Positions 16,864 through 26,809 of a stretch of 37,932 nt of DNA are shown here, piece after piece. Each line of letters starts with the position of its first letter. Position 1 is the stretch's first letter. The translations under genes and the position numbers were made by a program. Origin of the DNA: Alphaproteobacteria bacterium (GTDB lineage Bacteria > Pseudomonadota > Alphaproteobacteria > Rickettsiales > UBA3002); contig JALHRI010000015.1 in assembly GCA_022841525.1 (NCBI GenBank), forward strand, positions 1-37,932, written 5' to 3'. The notes under the pieces were generated by a model. It was not told where the DNA came from, ran no database searches, and saw only the letters and a list, made by a program, of their open reading frames with translations.

Positions 16864-18051
16864 ATGCGTACCATTATAAAACTGCTCGTGGTGGTTGGAT
16901 TGCTTGCAGCTGCAGGCTATTACTGGCTGCTACCCATGTTCGGCGGCAAGCAAGAAGCAGGCATGCAAGATTTTAGCCTGCCGGTACAAATGGCAACCGT
17001 AAGTGCTAAACCGCTGGATGTGACGATTGAAAGCGTCGGCACGTTGATGGCGAATGAATCCGTCGTGTTGCGGCCGGAAGTTGCAGGCCGCGTCACGGGT
17101 ATTTATTTCACCGAAGGCCAGCAGATCAAAAAGGGCGCGAAGCTTTTTCAGATTGATGATCGCATGGCGCGCGCGGAGCTGAAACAAGCCGAATCAAACC
17201 TGCGCCTGGCGCGCCTGAATTTTGAGCGCTTCCGTAAACTTTCAGCAACCGGTGCGGCAACCAAGCAGCGCTACGATGAGGCGGCGGCGAATCTGGGTGT
17301 CTCGCAGGCGAATGCCGATTTAGCACGCACGCGCATCGATGTGGCCGGCATCAACGCGCCGTTTGATGGCGTAGTGGGTCTGCGCCATGTCAGCCCCGGT
17401 GACTACGTGAATATGGGGCAGGAACTGGCGAATTTTGTCAGCTATGATCCGATGAAGGTGGATTTTGCGATTCCAGAAATCAGTGCATCGAAACTGGCGA
17501 TTGGTCAGAAGATTCAGATTCGTGTCGATGCGCTGCCGGATGAAGTGTTTACCGGCGAAGTCTTCGCGCTGGATCCGCAGCTGGATGTGAATGGCCGCGC
17601 CGTATCGGTGCGCGCACGCGTGCCCAACCAGTCGCTCACGCTTAAACCCGGCTATTTTGCACGCGTGGTGCTGAATATCTCGCGCAAGGAATCGGCGTTG
17701 ATGGTGCCCGAAGGGGCGATTGTTCCCCAGGGCGATGCAAAACTGGTAGTGCGCGTGGCGCCCGATGGCACCACGCAGATGGTGCCCGTGACGCTAGGTG
17801 AGCGTTTGGCCGGTGAGGTGGAAATTTTAAGCGGTCTGGAGGGTGGTGATAAGGTCGTAACCTCCGGCCAGATGAAACTTCGCCCCGGCGCTAAAGTGGT
17901 GGATATAGCGACCATGCAGCCGCAAGCAGGCAGCGCCCCTCACAGCGATGAGGCGCCACAAAATGCCATGCCCGCTGCAGGCAAACGGCAAAAAAATTCC
18001 GACCTGACGCCAGAAGAAGCCGCAATCTCTGCGACTTCGAGCGACGAGTAA
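16864..18051 (+). CDS. RND efflux periplasmic adaptor subunit
   Basis: Membrane fusion protein linking an RND pump to an outer membrane channel, 395 residues. An N-terminal anchor (residues 4-25) is followed by the first lipoyl half with RPEVAGRVTGIYFTEGQQIKKGAKLFQID, a helical hairpin (ARAELKQAESNLRLARLNFERF...), the second lipoyl half GINAPFDGVVGLRHVSPGDYVNMG, and a beta-barrel with a C-terminal membrane-proximal domain (LKPGYFARVVLNI, SGLEGGDKVVTSG). The tail after residue 365 is polar and likely disordered. The permease gene starts 3 bp downstream. No TolC-like gene is in the window, so the outer partner is encoded elsewhere. The substrate is unknown. Confidence 0.95.
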   Translation: MRTIIKLLVVVGLLAAAGYYWLLPMFGGKQEAGMQDFSLPVQMATVSAKPLDVTIESVGTLMANESVVLRPEVAGRVTGIYFTEGQQIKKGAKLFQIDDRMARAELKQAESNLRLARLNFERFRKLSATGAATKQRYDEAAANLGVSQANADLARTRIDVAGINAPFDGVVGLRHVSPGDYVNMGQELANFVSYDPMKVDFAIPEISASKLAIGQKIQIRVDALPDEVFTGEVFALDPQLDVNGRAVSVRARVPNQSLTLKPGYFARVVLNISRKESALMVPEGAIVPQGDAKLVVRVAPDGTTQMVPVTLGERLAGEVEILSGLEGGDKVVTSGQMKLRPGAKVVDIATMQPQAGSAPHSDEAPQNAMPAAGKRQKNSDLTPEEAAISATSSDE

Positions 18052-18054
18052 TAC

Positions 18055-21000
18055 ATGAAACTCGCGGAAATAACGATTCGCCGCCCCGTGCTAGCGGTAG
18101 TGATCAATCTGCTGCTGGTGCTCATTGGCGTGGTGTCTTACGAGCGCTTAAGCGTGCGCGAATACCCCAACATTGATGTGCCGGTGGTGACGGTGGAAAC
18201 CAACTATCTGGGCGCGAGCGCGAAAATTATCGAAACGCAGGTGACGAAGCCGCTGGAAGATTCCCTCTCGGGGATTGAGGGGATCGATTTTATCAAATCG
18301 ATCTCACGTGCCGAACGCAGCCAGATCACGGTGCAATTTCGCCTAAGTCGCGATGCGGATGCCGCCGCCTCCGACGTGCGTGACCGCGTGGCGCGCGCGC
18401 GCGATTTGCTGCCCGATGAAGTGGATGAGCCGGTGGTGGCTAAAGTGGAAGCAGATGCGCAGCCCATCATCTGGATGGCGCTTTCTTCCGATGCGCACAA
18501 CCAGCTGGATGTGTCAGAAACCGCGGATATCTTAGTGCAAGACCGCCTGCAGATTTTGCCCGGTGTCGCCAGCGTGCTGTTATTTGCTGAGCGCCGCTAT
18601 ACCATGCGCATCAACGTCCTGCGCGATAAACTGGCAGGTTACGGCCTCACCACGCAGGATATTGAAGCCGCTTTGCGCGCGCAGAATGTGGAAATTCCCG
18701 CCGGCCGGATCGAATCGGTGGATAGGGAATTCACCGTATTATCGCAAACCGATCTCAACACGCCGCAGCAATTTCAGCAGATTATTCTGCGCGAGGCGGA
18801 CGGCGGTTATTTAGTGCGTCTGGGCGATGTGGCGCAGGTGGCTTACGGCGCGTTTGAAGAACGCTCCATCGTGCGTTTTAATAACAAACCCGCCATTGCG
18901 CTCGGGGTGATCAAACAATCGGTTGCCAACCCGCTGGAGATTTCAAACGCGATTCGAAAAGCGCTACCGGCCATTCAGCGCGATTTACCTTCGGGCATGA
19001 AGCTCGACATCGCGTTTGACTCCTCACGCTTTATTCAAACCTCGATTGATAATGTGTTTTCCTCCATTATCGAGGCGGTGGTACTGGTAGTGTTCACCAT
19101 CTTTTTCTTTTTGCGCTCGGTGCGCTCAACGCTGATTCCGCTCGTCACAATTCCCGTATCGCTGATTACGACGTTTGCACTGATGTATGTGCTGGGATTT
19201 TCTATCAATACACTCACGCTGCTGGCGTTTGTGATTGCGATTGGCCTTGTGGTCGATGATGCGATTGTGGTGCTGGAAAACATTCACCGTCACATGGAAG
19301 AGGGGATGGACGCCCTGCACGCCGCTGTTAAAGGCATGCGCGAGATTGGTTTTGCGGTAGTGGCGATGACACTCACGCTCGCCACCGTATTTGTTCCCGT
19401 CGCGCTCACACCCGGGCGCACCGGGCAATTATTCGTCGAATTCGCCCTTACGCTTGCGGGTGCGGTGTTGGTATCGGGCATCACGGCTATTACCCTTTCG
19501 CCCATGATGTGCTCGCGCATGTTAACGCCCCCGCACGCGCAGCAGCAACCCGGGTGGTCGCTGCGGATTGAAGGCTGGATACGCGGGCTGGAGACAAAAT
19601 ACCGCGCACTGCTTACGCGCATATTACACCGTAAAAAACTGGTGATTGCGACCGCGATTGGTGTGCTTGCCTCTAGCGCGTTTATTTTTTCCACAATGGG
19701 AAGCGAGCTTGCGCCGCAAGAAGACCGCGGCGTTATTTTTGGCATTGGTATTGCGCCTGAAGGCTCCACCATCACGTACGGCGATACCTACGCCAAACAG
19801 ATGGAACAGATTTTTGAATCCATCCCTGAGAAGCGCTGGCGCTTTATTGCGGTGGGGTTTCCGTTTGTCACGCAGGCATTTACCGTCACAGGGCTTGCGC
19901 ATTGGGATGAGCGCTCGCGCAGCAGCTTCGATATTATCAAGGAAGTTTCCGGCCCGCTGTTTGGCATTCCCGGCACGCTGAATTTCGCGATTAATCCGCA
20001 GTCACTGGGGCAGGGCGCGCGCTCGCAGGCAGTAGAAGTGGTATTGCAAACCACCGATTCGTACGAAAAACTCGATGAGTTAACCACTCAGATTATGGCG
20101 AAGCTTTACCAAAACCCCGGACTTTCCACGCCGGATACGGATTTGAAACTCAACAAGCCCGAACTTCGCGTGGTGATGGACCGCGAAAAAATGGCCAGCC
20201 TCGGCATCACGATTGAATCGGTCGGCCGCACGCTGGAGACGATGCTGGGCGGGCGTAAGGTCACGCGCTTTAAGCGCGGCTCCGAGCAGTACGATGTGCT
20301 GGTGAAGATTGCCGATGACAAGCGCCGCACCCCTAGCGATCTCACGGCTATTTATGTGCGTACCAGCAAGGGTGACATGATTCCGCTTTCTAACATCGTG
20401 CGTCTGGAAGAAGGCGTCGCCCCGCGCGAGCTGAACCATTTCGATAAATTGCGCGCGGTGACGATCACTGCGAATTTGAATGCGGGCTACACGCTTGGTC
20501 AGGCACTGGCTGATATTGAAAAAGTTGTGAGCGAAACTGCGTCATCACTGACGATTGATTATGGCGGTAATAGTCGCGAATTTATGGAGTCAGCGGCCAG
20601 TATGGGGCTGATTTTCTCGCTCGCGCTGGCGTTTATTTATCTGGTGCTCGCCGCGCAGTTTGAAAGCTGGCGCGACCCATGCGTGATTTTGCTCTCGGTA
20701 CCGCTTGCACTGGGTGGCGCGCTGCTCTTCATGAAAATCACCGGCGGCACCATTAACGTCTATAGCCAGATTGGTCTGGTCGCGCTGATTGGCCTGATTT
20801 CCAAGCACGGCATCATGATTGTGGAATTCGCCAACCAGTTGCAATCGCGCGGCTACAGCGCGTTTGATGCGGTGTTAGAATCCGCCGCCATCCGCATGCG
20901 GCCGATTCTGATGACCACCGCCGCCATGGTGCTGGGCGCAATTCCGCTGGCACTGGCAAGCGGCGCCGGTGCTGAGGCACGCAGTGCCATCGGCTGGGTG

Positions 21001-21117
21001 ATTGTGGGTGGCATGAGCATCGGCACGCTGTTTACGCTGCTGATTGTGCCCAGTTTTTACCTGATGATTGCGCGCACCCACCGCCTCATCACGATTGATG
21101 AAGCGAAGTTGCATTAG
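18055..21117 (+). CDS. RND family multidrug efflux permease (AcrB/HAE1 type)
   Basis: Proton-driven inner membrane pump of 1020 residues, full length for the HAE1 group. The first helix (AVVINLLLVLIGVVSY) precedes the first porter domain (REYPNIDVPVVTVETNYLGASAKIIETQVTKPLEDSLSGIEGID). The helix 4 proton-relay motif is VIAIGLVVDDAIVVLENIHRHMEEG, with the Asp pair. A second porter domain follows, then the C-terminal helices with LALGGALLFM and AAIRMRPILMTTAAMVLGAIPLA. It is translated 3 bp after its adaptor gene, and tgt follows 3 bp after its stop, so all three may share a transcript. The substrate range cannot be read from sequence. Confidence 0.97.
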   Translation: MKLAEITIRRPVLAVVINLLLVLIGVVSYERLSVREYPNIDVPVVTVETNYLGASAKIIETQVTKPLEDSLSGIEGIDFIKSISRAERSQITVQFRLSRDADAAASDVRDRVARARDLLPDEVDEPVVAKVEADAQPIIWMALSSDAHNQLDVSETADILVQDRLQILPGVASVLLFAERRYTMRINVLRDKLAGYGLTTQDIEAALRAQNVEIPAGRIESVDREFTVLSQTDLNTPQQFQQIILREADGGYLVRLGDVAQVAYGAFEERSIVRFNNKPAIALGVIKQSVANPLEISNAIRKALPAIQRDLPSGMKLDIAFDSSRFIQTSIDNVFSSIIEAVVLVVFTIFFFLRSVRSTLIPLVTIPVSLITTFALMYVLGFSINTLTLLAFVIAIGLVVDDAIVVLENIHRHMEEGMDALHAAVKGMREIGFAVVAMTLTLATVFVPVALTPGRTGQLFVEFALTLAGAVLVSGITAITLSPMMCSRMLTPPHAQQQPGWSLRIEGWIRGLETKYRALLTRILHRKKLVIATAIGVLASSAFIFSTMGSELAPQEDRGVIFGIGIAPEGSTITYGDTYAKQMEQIFESIPEKRWRFIAVGFPFVTQAFTVTGLAHWDERSRSSFDIIKEVSGPLFGIPGTLNFAINPQSLGQGARSQAVEVVLQTTDSYEKLDELTTQIMAKLYQNPGLSTPDTDLKLNKPELRVVMDREKMASLGITIESVGRTLETMLGGRKVTRFKRGSEQYDVLVKIADDKRRTPSDLTAIYVRTSKGDMIPLSNIVRLEEGVAPRELNHFDKLRAVTITANLNAGYTLGQALADIEKVVSETASSLTIDYGGNSREFMESAASMGLIFSLALAFIYLVLAAQFESWRDPCVILLSVPLALGGALLFMKITGGTINVYSQIGLVALIGLISKHGIMIVEFANQLQSRGYSAFDAVLESAAIRMRPILMTTAAMVLGAIPLALASGAGAEARSAIGWVIVGGMSIGTLFTLLIVPSFYLMIARTHRLITIDEAKLH

Positions 21118-22245
<1,128 letters not shown>

Positions 22246-22336
22246 AAAACCGCAGCGATTGCTTGACAAGGCCGCCGCAATGCGTAATTTGCGCATTCCC
22301 GTGATGCACCTTACGCTCGCGCGCAAGACGTTTTGT

Positions 22337-22412
22337 GATCTGGTAGCTCAGTCGGTAGAGCACCTGACTTTTAATCAGGTTGTCGTGGGTTCGATTCCCA
22401 CCCAGATCACCA
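22337..22412 (+). tRNA. tRNA-Lys (anticodon TTT)
   Basis: 76-nt cloverleaf with encoded CCA. The acceptor stem GATCTGG pairs with CCAGATC (22402-22408). The D-arm has AGCTCAGTCGGTAGAGC. The anticodon stem CCTGA/TCAGG holds the loop CTTTTAA with anticodon TTT. The T-arm is GTGGGTTCGATTCCCAC. Confidence 0.97.
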
Positions 22413-22437
22413 CTTGCCACGCATCTACGATGACGAT

Positions 22438-22514
22438 CGGAATGTAGCGCAGCCCGGTAGCGCACTAGTCTGGGGGACTAGGGGTCGCAGGTTCAAATCC
22501 TGTCATTCCGACCA
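22438..22514 (+). tRNA. tRNA-Pro (anticodon GGG)
   Basis: 77-nt cloverleaf with encoded CCA. CGGAATG pairs with CATTCCG (22504-22510). The D-arm is GCGCAGCCCGGTAGCGC, the anticodon stem CTAGT/ACTAG holds the loop CTGGGGG with anticodon GGG, and the T-loop is TTCAAAT. The minus-strand serine recombinase gene ends inside its last 12 bases, so this tRNA is the likely integration target. Confidence 0.97.
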
Positions 22515-22520
22515 TTCTTC
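22500..22520. other. candidate attachment site at the tRNA-Pro 3' end
   Basis: The junction between host tRNA-Pro and the recombinase gene lies here. The 21-bp stretch recurs in a 20-bp near copy at 30001-30020 with one mismatch and one missing base. The role is inferred from the recombinase position; no second boundary outside the window can be seen. Confidence 0.45.
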
Positions 22521-24020
22521 AATTTTTGATGCCTCTGCGAACTCCTTGAATGGGGAACGCATTGTGTATTCTAGCTTTTTTCCTCTCAGCGATAGGTTCT
22601 GAAATATGAAATTCAGCAACTCCCTCTTGCGGGGGATGTCCGAACCTTTGAAGTGAGATATGGCTCTGGCAGCCAATTCTACGAGGTTCAGGAGTTTTTC
22701 GTTAAACGCATCGTCTGCCTCATCAAAGCTACGGATCAAATCATCTATCTGGTATTGGCGGTCTTTGAGGCGTTTCTTTTTGACCTCGAACTCCTCCTTG
22801 TCGATCACCTTATCCATTAGCAGATCGACCAGTGTATCAATCTTGTCCTCGATTTGTGTATGCTCCTTCTTCAGATTCGCAGTCTGCTCTTTGTGATAGA
22901 GCTTCTTTTCCTCATGCGACTTGCGGATGTACTGCATGATGTTGTTCAGGATGGCCTCGTTCTTCACCGACATTTTTTCAAGGATGGATTCTACCTCGGC
23001 CAATATTTCGTCCTCGCGCACCCACAGTTTCTTGGTTGGGTCTTTGGGATTGAATGCTGCTAGATACGTCCACTGGCCAGTATTGCCGTTGGCATATTTC
23101 TTGGTGTGCGTTTCAGCGGTAATCATGCGGTCAGTCACCGCACAGCGTAACACGCCACGGAACACAAAGTCTTTGCCCCGATAGCAGGAGCGGTTTCTAG
23201 TTCTGCCGTGCATCACTTCCTGGCAATGATCGAATAGGTTTCTGTCAATGATCGGTTCATAACGGTGCGGCAACTCCTGCTTCATGCTCTCGATACGCAT
23301 GATGCCATGATAAAATGGATTCTGCAGCATTTTGTGAATATGCGATTTGGTTAAATCCTTCTGCTTCCCTGCGCTGTTCCGCAATCCGATTGACCGAGCA
23401 TAGCGCATCATTTCTAACATCGAATAATTGCCCGTGGCGTAATATTCAAACAATTGCCGAACCAGCGGCGCACGTTCTTGGTCTATCACGATGTCGCCAC
23501 GCCCGCCTTCCTTGCGGATGTTTTTGTAACCAATCGGGGCTTTGCTGATCCACTCACCGTTACGCAGCTTCTGCGCGATAGCACGGTTGATATTGTCGCG
23601 CATACTGTCCACATAGGATTGCGCCATCACCACACCGATGCTCCACATCAAGCGTTCCTGAGAGATGGAATCTTTATGGATGACGTAGCCTTCGGTATTG
23701 AAGTGTAGCTCGATCTTTCCTTCTTTGATAAGCGGGTCAAGAATAGGATATTCCTGGAAGCTGCGCTGAATCCTATCCACCTTATCGGCAACGATAGCGA
23801 TGGGTTCTTTCTGCTTTTTAGCAAACTTAATAATCTCCATGAACTGCTTGCGGTGGCAGATCGTCGAAGACTCGATAATTTTGAACGTCTCAAGCACCCG
23901 CAAATTCTTACGCTTGCAATATTCTTGCAGGCGGTGGATTTGTGCGTCGATGGAGTAGCCTTCTTCTTGCTCCCTCGTTGAAACCCGCGTCAGTATTACT
24001 GCGCTTATTGCTTTTGTCAT
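22503..24020 (-). CDS. large serine recombinase (integrase/resolvase family)
   Basis: Site-specific serine recombinase, 505 residues from the ATG at 24020, with GGAGGT four bases upstream (the GTG at 24023 is too close to that site). The resolvase domain covers about 1-150 with the nucleophile in ILTRVSTREQEEGYSIDAQ (Ser14, Arg12) and later arginines. The recombinase domain follows (AIAQKLRNGEWISKAPIGYKNI, then a KSHIHKMLQNPFYHGIM helix). The zinc-ribbon region FRGVLRCAVTDRM keeps one Cys only. A coiled coil of about 380-450 precedes the C-terminus. The final Trp-Ser-Glu and stop are encoded antisense to the tRNA-Pro 3' end. It likely integrated the element that follows. Confidence 0.93.
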   Translation of the reverse strand: MTKAISAVILTRVSTREQEEGYSIDAQIHRLQEYCKRKNLRVLETFKIIESSTICHRKQFMEIIKFAKKQKEPIAIVADKVDRIQRSFQEYPILDPLIKEGKIELHFNTEGYVIHKDSISQERLMWSIGVVMAQSYVDSMRDNINRAIAQKLRNGEWISKAPIGYKNIRKEGGRGDIVIDQERAPLVRQLFEYYATGNYSMLEMMRYARSIGLRNSAGKQKDLTKSHIHKMLQNPFYHGIMRIESMKQELPHRYEPIIDRNLFDHCQEVMHGRTRNRSCYRGKDFVFRGVLRCAVTDRMITAETHTKKYANGNTGQWTYLAAFNPKDPTKKLWVREDEILAEVESILEKMSVKNEAILNNIMQYIRKSHEEKKLYHKEQTANLKKEHTQIEDKIDTLVDLLMDKVIDKEEFEVKKKRLKDRQYQIDDLIRSFDEADDAFNEKLLNLVELAARAISHFKGSDIPRKRELLNFIFQNLSLRGKKLEYTMRSPFKEFAEASKIEEWSE

Positions 24021-24195
24021 CACGACCTCCCTGCGTTGCCAGCGTGAACTGGTGATCGGGGAGTTCGTAAAACCGTGTTAGTTCGGTTTGCGCTGGTCTT
24101 TAGGCAAGCCCTGGACATAACCAACGCCTCCCCGACCATAGGGAGATCAGGGATTCTACATCGAAAACGGACGATGTCACCGACTAACATCGGGG
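24021..24195. other. gap upstream of the recombinase with inverted repeats
   Basis: No gene seen in these 175 bp. TCGGGGAG (24056-24063) and CTCCCCGA (24128-24135) are inverted copies 64 bp apart. A GGGGT-TACGAC-ACCCC hairpin covers about 24192-24207, reaching into the end of the next gene. The repeats could be recombinase arms or regulatory sites. Confidence 0.45.
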
Positions 24196-24450
24196 TTACG
24201 ACACCCCAGAACCGTTATCGGCTCCGTCTTCAAGAGTAACAAGGCTGCACCTGGAATCAAGCCTCTTTGCGGGTTCGCCGTAAATAAGCGTGCTACAAAA
24301 TGCGATCAACACTCTGGCTGCTTGCGCTGCCTCGCCATCGGTCAACTCGTCCTTGGATAACTGCTTCATTTGCGACACCAAGTCTTGGAAGACTTCTTCC
24401 TTGGTGCGCTTATCGTTCTTGAGGGCGGCTTTCATTTCTTTGCGATTCAT
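24196..24450 (-). CDS. small phage-type hypothetical protein
   Basis: 84-residue unknown. The ATG at 24450 is preferred over the one at 24465 because GGAG lies six bases before it; the annotated frame extends upstream without a ribosome site. The protein is helical and charged (MNRKEMKAALKNDKRTKEEVF) with a central QAARVLIAFCSTLIYG helix; it may bind a partner or DNA, but no family is recognised. It is the last gene of the minus-strand replication-like block, 156 bp after the DUF6362 gene. Confidence 0.6.
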   Translation of the reverse strand: MNRKEMKAALKNDKRTKEEVFQDLVSQMKQLSKDELTDGEAAQAARVLIAFCSTLIYGEPAKRLDSRCSLVTLEDGADNGSGVS

Positions 24451-24606
24451 ATCCCACTCCGCCATGTAAGGGGGATGAAAAGCGCAATGAACAATGGTGG
24501 TTTCGCAGGGGGATTTCGCAGAGTGGCATAAACGTAAATGCAAAACTCTCGCGATGATACAATGCAAAATAGCAAAATCTGTTCACAATGGGTAGTCTTT
24601 TTTTGC

Positions 24607-25020
24607 TTAAGCATTTCGCCCCCCGTTTCGCGGGTAGTTCAGGCAAGTGGCAACCGTGAGCAAAGCCGCCTTCCATTTGTTGTGGGCATTGGTGCGGCAA
24701 ATGCCCAGCTGCCAACAGATGGGCTTCCACGGAACGCCCGATGCGCGGAGCCAAATCAGGCGGCGGTCATCCTCGTCGATTAGAAAAAATACCCACTGGA
24801 TGGTTTCTTCCATGCGGCTGATGGCTTCAGCTGATGGCGGACCGAGGCGCATCGGCATGACTTCGCCGTCCAGCACTTCGCGTGCGGTGCGGATAATTGT
24901 CGGCCATGCGTTAAAATATCCGCGCACGCGCACATTCGGTAGGCGGCGCAGGGTTCTGGCGGCTTCCTTGAAGCGGTCAGCCACATCTTGCGGAGTCCAG
25001 AAATCGGGTGCGTTTGTCAT
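24607..25020 (-). CDS. DUF6362 family phage-type protein
   Basis: 137-residue protein matching DUF6362, found mostly in alphaproteobacterial prophages. Typical parts are LRRLPNVRVRGYFNAWPTI (residues 24-42), SAEAISRMEETIQWVFFL, RRLIWLRASGVPWKPICWQLGICRTNAHNKW, which looks like a sigma-4-like helix-turn-helix, and a basic tail. A DNA-binding or packaging-regulator role is inferred from the helix-turn-helix. Its ATG overlaps the stop of the 410-residue gene (ATGA at 25017-25020), so translation is coupled. Confidence 0.82.
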   Translation of the reverse strand: MTNAPDFWTPQDVADRFKEAARTLRRLPNVRVRGYFNAWPTIIRTAREVLDGEVMPMRLGPPSAEAISRMEETIQWVFFLIDEDDRRLIWLRASGVPWKPICWQLGICRTNAHNKWKAALLTVATCLNYPRNGGRNA

Positions 25021-26249
25021 GCTACGGTCTCCACAATGAGTTCGACATGGGTGACACGCGCCCCGTCTTTGGTGGCCTCCGCGAAGAAGCGGTTGAGGTC
25101 AGCGAGATAGTGCTGCGTGATCCATTCCTGAATGAATTTGCTGGGGCAGCGCATGGTGACGACCGCGCCATCGCCGTGGCGGAGCATCCGTATGATGCTT
25201 GTGCCTGCAAACCAGCTGCGGCAAGCACCCTTGCCATGCTTTTGCACGAGCGCGGCCAACACGCCGTCAAACGCTTCCTGCAAAGCAATCACTTCGCAGG
25301 CGGGTGGCCTCGGTGGGTGATTGCCGCCCGAGAAGCCACCTTCAAGAATTTTGGCTACATGCTCGGATGATTCGACTGCCCAGCCCAGCGTGATTGTCCA
25401 GTTTTTGCCAGGAATCTTGCCGAGGCAAAAATCTGATGCGCCGATCACTTCGCAGTAATACCGCCATGCACGCATATCCTGCTGGAAATCTTCAACCCAC
25501 CGCGCTGCTATCTGCTCTTTGCGTTTGGCGGTGAGTATAGCCTTCTGTCCTTTGGTGAGCTTGCTCTGCACCTCTTGATCCCAGATGTCTCGCATCTGCT
25601 GGAGGATCTGGCTGTGCGCTTTCTCTTCGTTCTGTGATAGAGCGGTAGCTTGTCCACCGATCTTCTGTTTTTCTTTCTCGCGCTCTTTCTTTTCTGCTCT
25701 CGCTCTAAGTTTTTTATCTGATTTTTTGGAATCTGAAGATTCTGCTTTCTGTAAATCTGCACTTTCTGCTGATCTGTTTTCTGTATCTGCATTTTGTACT
25801 CTGTTCTCTGTATCTGGTTGGATTTTTTCATTTTTGTGTGACGGTGCGTGTTGCTCCGTGACGGCGCGTGACTCATCGTGACGCGGCGTGACGGTCTGTG
25901 ACGCATCCTCTTTTTGACCCTCGCGGTATTTCTTCGCTCGTTCGGAATCGCTCAGATACTGGCGCGTTTCCCAGCTTACTATGCGGCCTTCTTCGTTAAT
26001 CATGCCTTTTTCGCGCATGGCTTGCAGAATCGCCTCCACCGCCTCCTGGGTAATATCCTGCATCACCGCGATCTGTTCGGAGTCCACCTTGACCGTGCCG
26101 CGTGGTTTGAAGCGCGATGCAGCGTCCAGTACGCATAGCCATACTGTCACCACATGCGCCATCGATTGGCCGCTGCGCTTGGCAATGACCCTGAGTTTTG
26201 CGTCTTCTGGCATACCGTGATAAACCCTGTACCATTCGATGGTTGTCAT
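25017..26249 (-). CDS. phage-type replication protein with DnaA-N-like C-terminus
   Basis: 410 residues. The N-terminal 120 residues (TIEWYRVYHGMPEDAKLRVIAKRSG..., EEGRIVSWETRQYLSD) look like the winged-helix start of phage replication-initiator proteins. Residues 120-210 are very rich in Lys, Glu, Ser and Gln and probably disordered. The C-terminal 100 residues (CRSWFAGTSIIRMLRHGDGAVVTMRCPSKFIQEWITQHYLADLNRFF) match the pattern of the DnaA N-terminal domain, which recruits helicase. A role in starting replication of the element is inferred. It is the second gene of a minus-strand run after a 75-aa gene (6 bp away) and is coupled to the DUF6362 gene. The candidate GTGGGG origin array lies 290 bp upstream of its start. 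Confidence 0.72.
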   Translation of the reverse strand: MTTIEWYRVYHGMPEDAKLRVIAKRSGQSMAHVVTVWLCVLDAASRFKPRGTVKVDSEQIAVMQDITQEAVEAILQAMREKGMINEEGRIVSWETRQYLSDSERAKKYREGQKEDASQTVTPRHDESRAVTEQHAPSHKNEKIQPDTENRVQNADTENRSAESADLQKAESSDSKKSDKKLRARAEKKEREKEKQKIGGQATALSQNEEKAHSQILQQMRDIWDQEVQSKLTKGQKAILTAKRKEQIAARWVEDFQQDMRAWRYYCEVIGASDFCLGKIPGKNWTITLGWAVESSEHVAKILEGGFSGGNHPPRPPACEVIALQEAFDGVLAALVQKHGKGACRSWFAGTSIIRMLRHGDGAVVTMRCPSKFIQEWITQHYLADLNRFFAEATKDGARVTHVELIVETVA

Positions 26250-26255
26250 GTGGCC

Positions 26256-26483
26256 TCAATCAAGTAGGCTTGGCTGGTTGTCATTGGTCGGGCGATCCCG
26301 ATCCTCCTGCTTGAGCGAAAGCGCAAGCTCGATGCAGCCTTTAGTGAGCTTGGCGCGATCCAGTTCCCGCACCGCTTGCCTCTTGAGTTGCAGCAGTGTT
26401 TCCATGTCCATGCGCCGCATGGTCTCAATGGTCAGATGACAAATCTCATCAAAGGTAGAAATGGGAGTGTGTGAATCGTTCAT
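26256..26483 (-). CDS. small phage-type hypothetical protein
   Basis: 75-residue unknown. The ATG at 26483 is fixed by AGGAGG six bases upstream; the longer ORF to 26531 lacks support. Helical and charged: ICHLTIETMRRMDMETLLQLKRQAVRELDRAKLTKGCIELALSL, then a polar tail ending QPSLLD. The end of the tail resembles short clamp- or partner-binding peptides (QxxLxL-like), a weak hint of replisome contact. First gene of the minus-strand replication-like run, with the GTGGGG array in front. Confidence 0.65.
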   Translation of the reverse strand: MNDSHTPISTFDEICHLTIETMRRMDMETLLQLKRQAVRELDRAKLTKGCIELALSLKQEDRDRPTNDNQPSLLD

Positions 26484-26536
26484 GTGTGCCTCCTTGTTCA
26501 AACGATTTGGTGTGAACAAAAGCTCGCACACGTCGG

Positions 26537-26684
26537 GTGGGGAGCGCGTGGGGCTTGGTGAGGGCTTGGGTGGGAATCAGTGGGGGATGGAAACTCCCAC
26601 CGCCGTTTCATTTTGGCGCAAAAAACCCGTGTCAAGTGTGCTTGGTGAGGGCTGACTGGGGGATGAGGTGGGGCGCAGGTGGGG
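26537..26684. repeat. helically phased GTGGGG array, candidate origin iterons
   Basis: GTGGGG or close variants begin at 26537, 26548, 26558, 26570 and 26580, then at 26645, 26656, 26668 and 26679. Steps are 10-12 bp, close to one DNA turn. The two clusters share GCTTGGTGAGGGCT (26553 and 26640) and TGGGGGATG (26581 and 26657). It stands before the replication-like genes and 290 bp from the DnaA-N-like gene, so binding by that initiator is a reasonable guess. G-rich strand structure is another. Confidence 0.6.
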
Positions 26685-26809
26685 ATGAAGTGGTACATCC
26701 GCAAACAGCGTTGCGCTTTCGCGCATAACCTCTATGCTGTTTTTTGAGTAACGGGCGTAAGAACCCGCAAAGATGCGATTATTTGGACTGCGTATTTACC
26801 ACCTTCAGT

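Noticed and set aside
26537-26684. CRISPR array
   Set aside because: The units are 6-7 bp with 10-12-bp steps, without 20-40-bp repeats or unique spacers, and no cas gene is present.
26498-26704. 68-codon minus-strand ORF over the GTGGGG array
   Set aside because: Its Pro/His-rich product is just the translation of the repeated CCCCAC units and it has no supported start.
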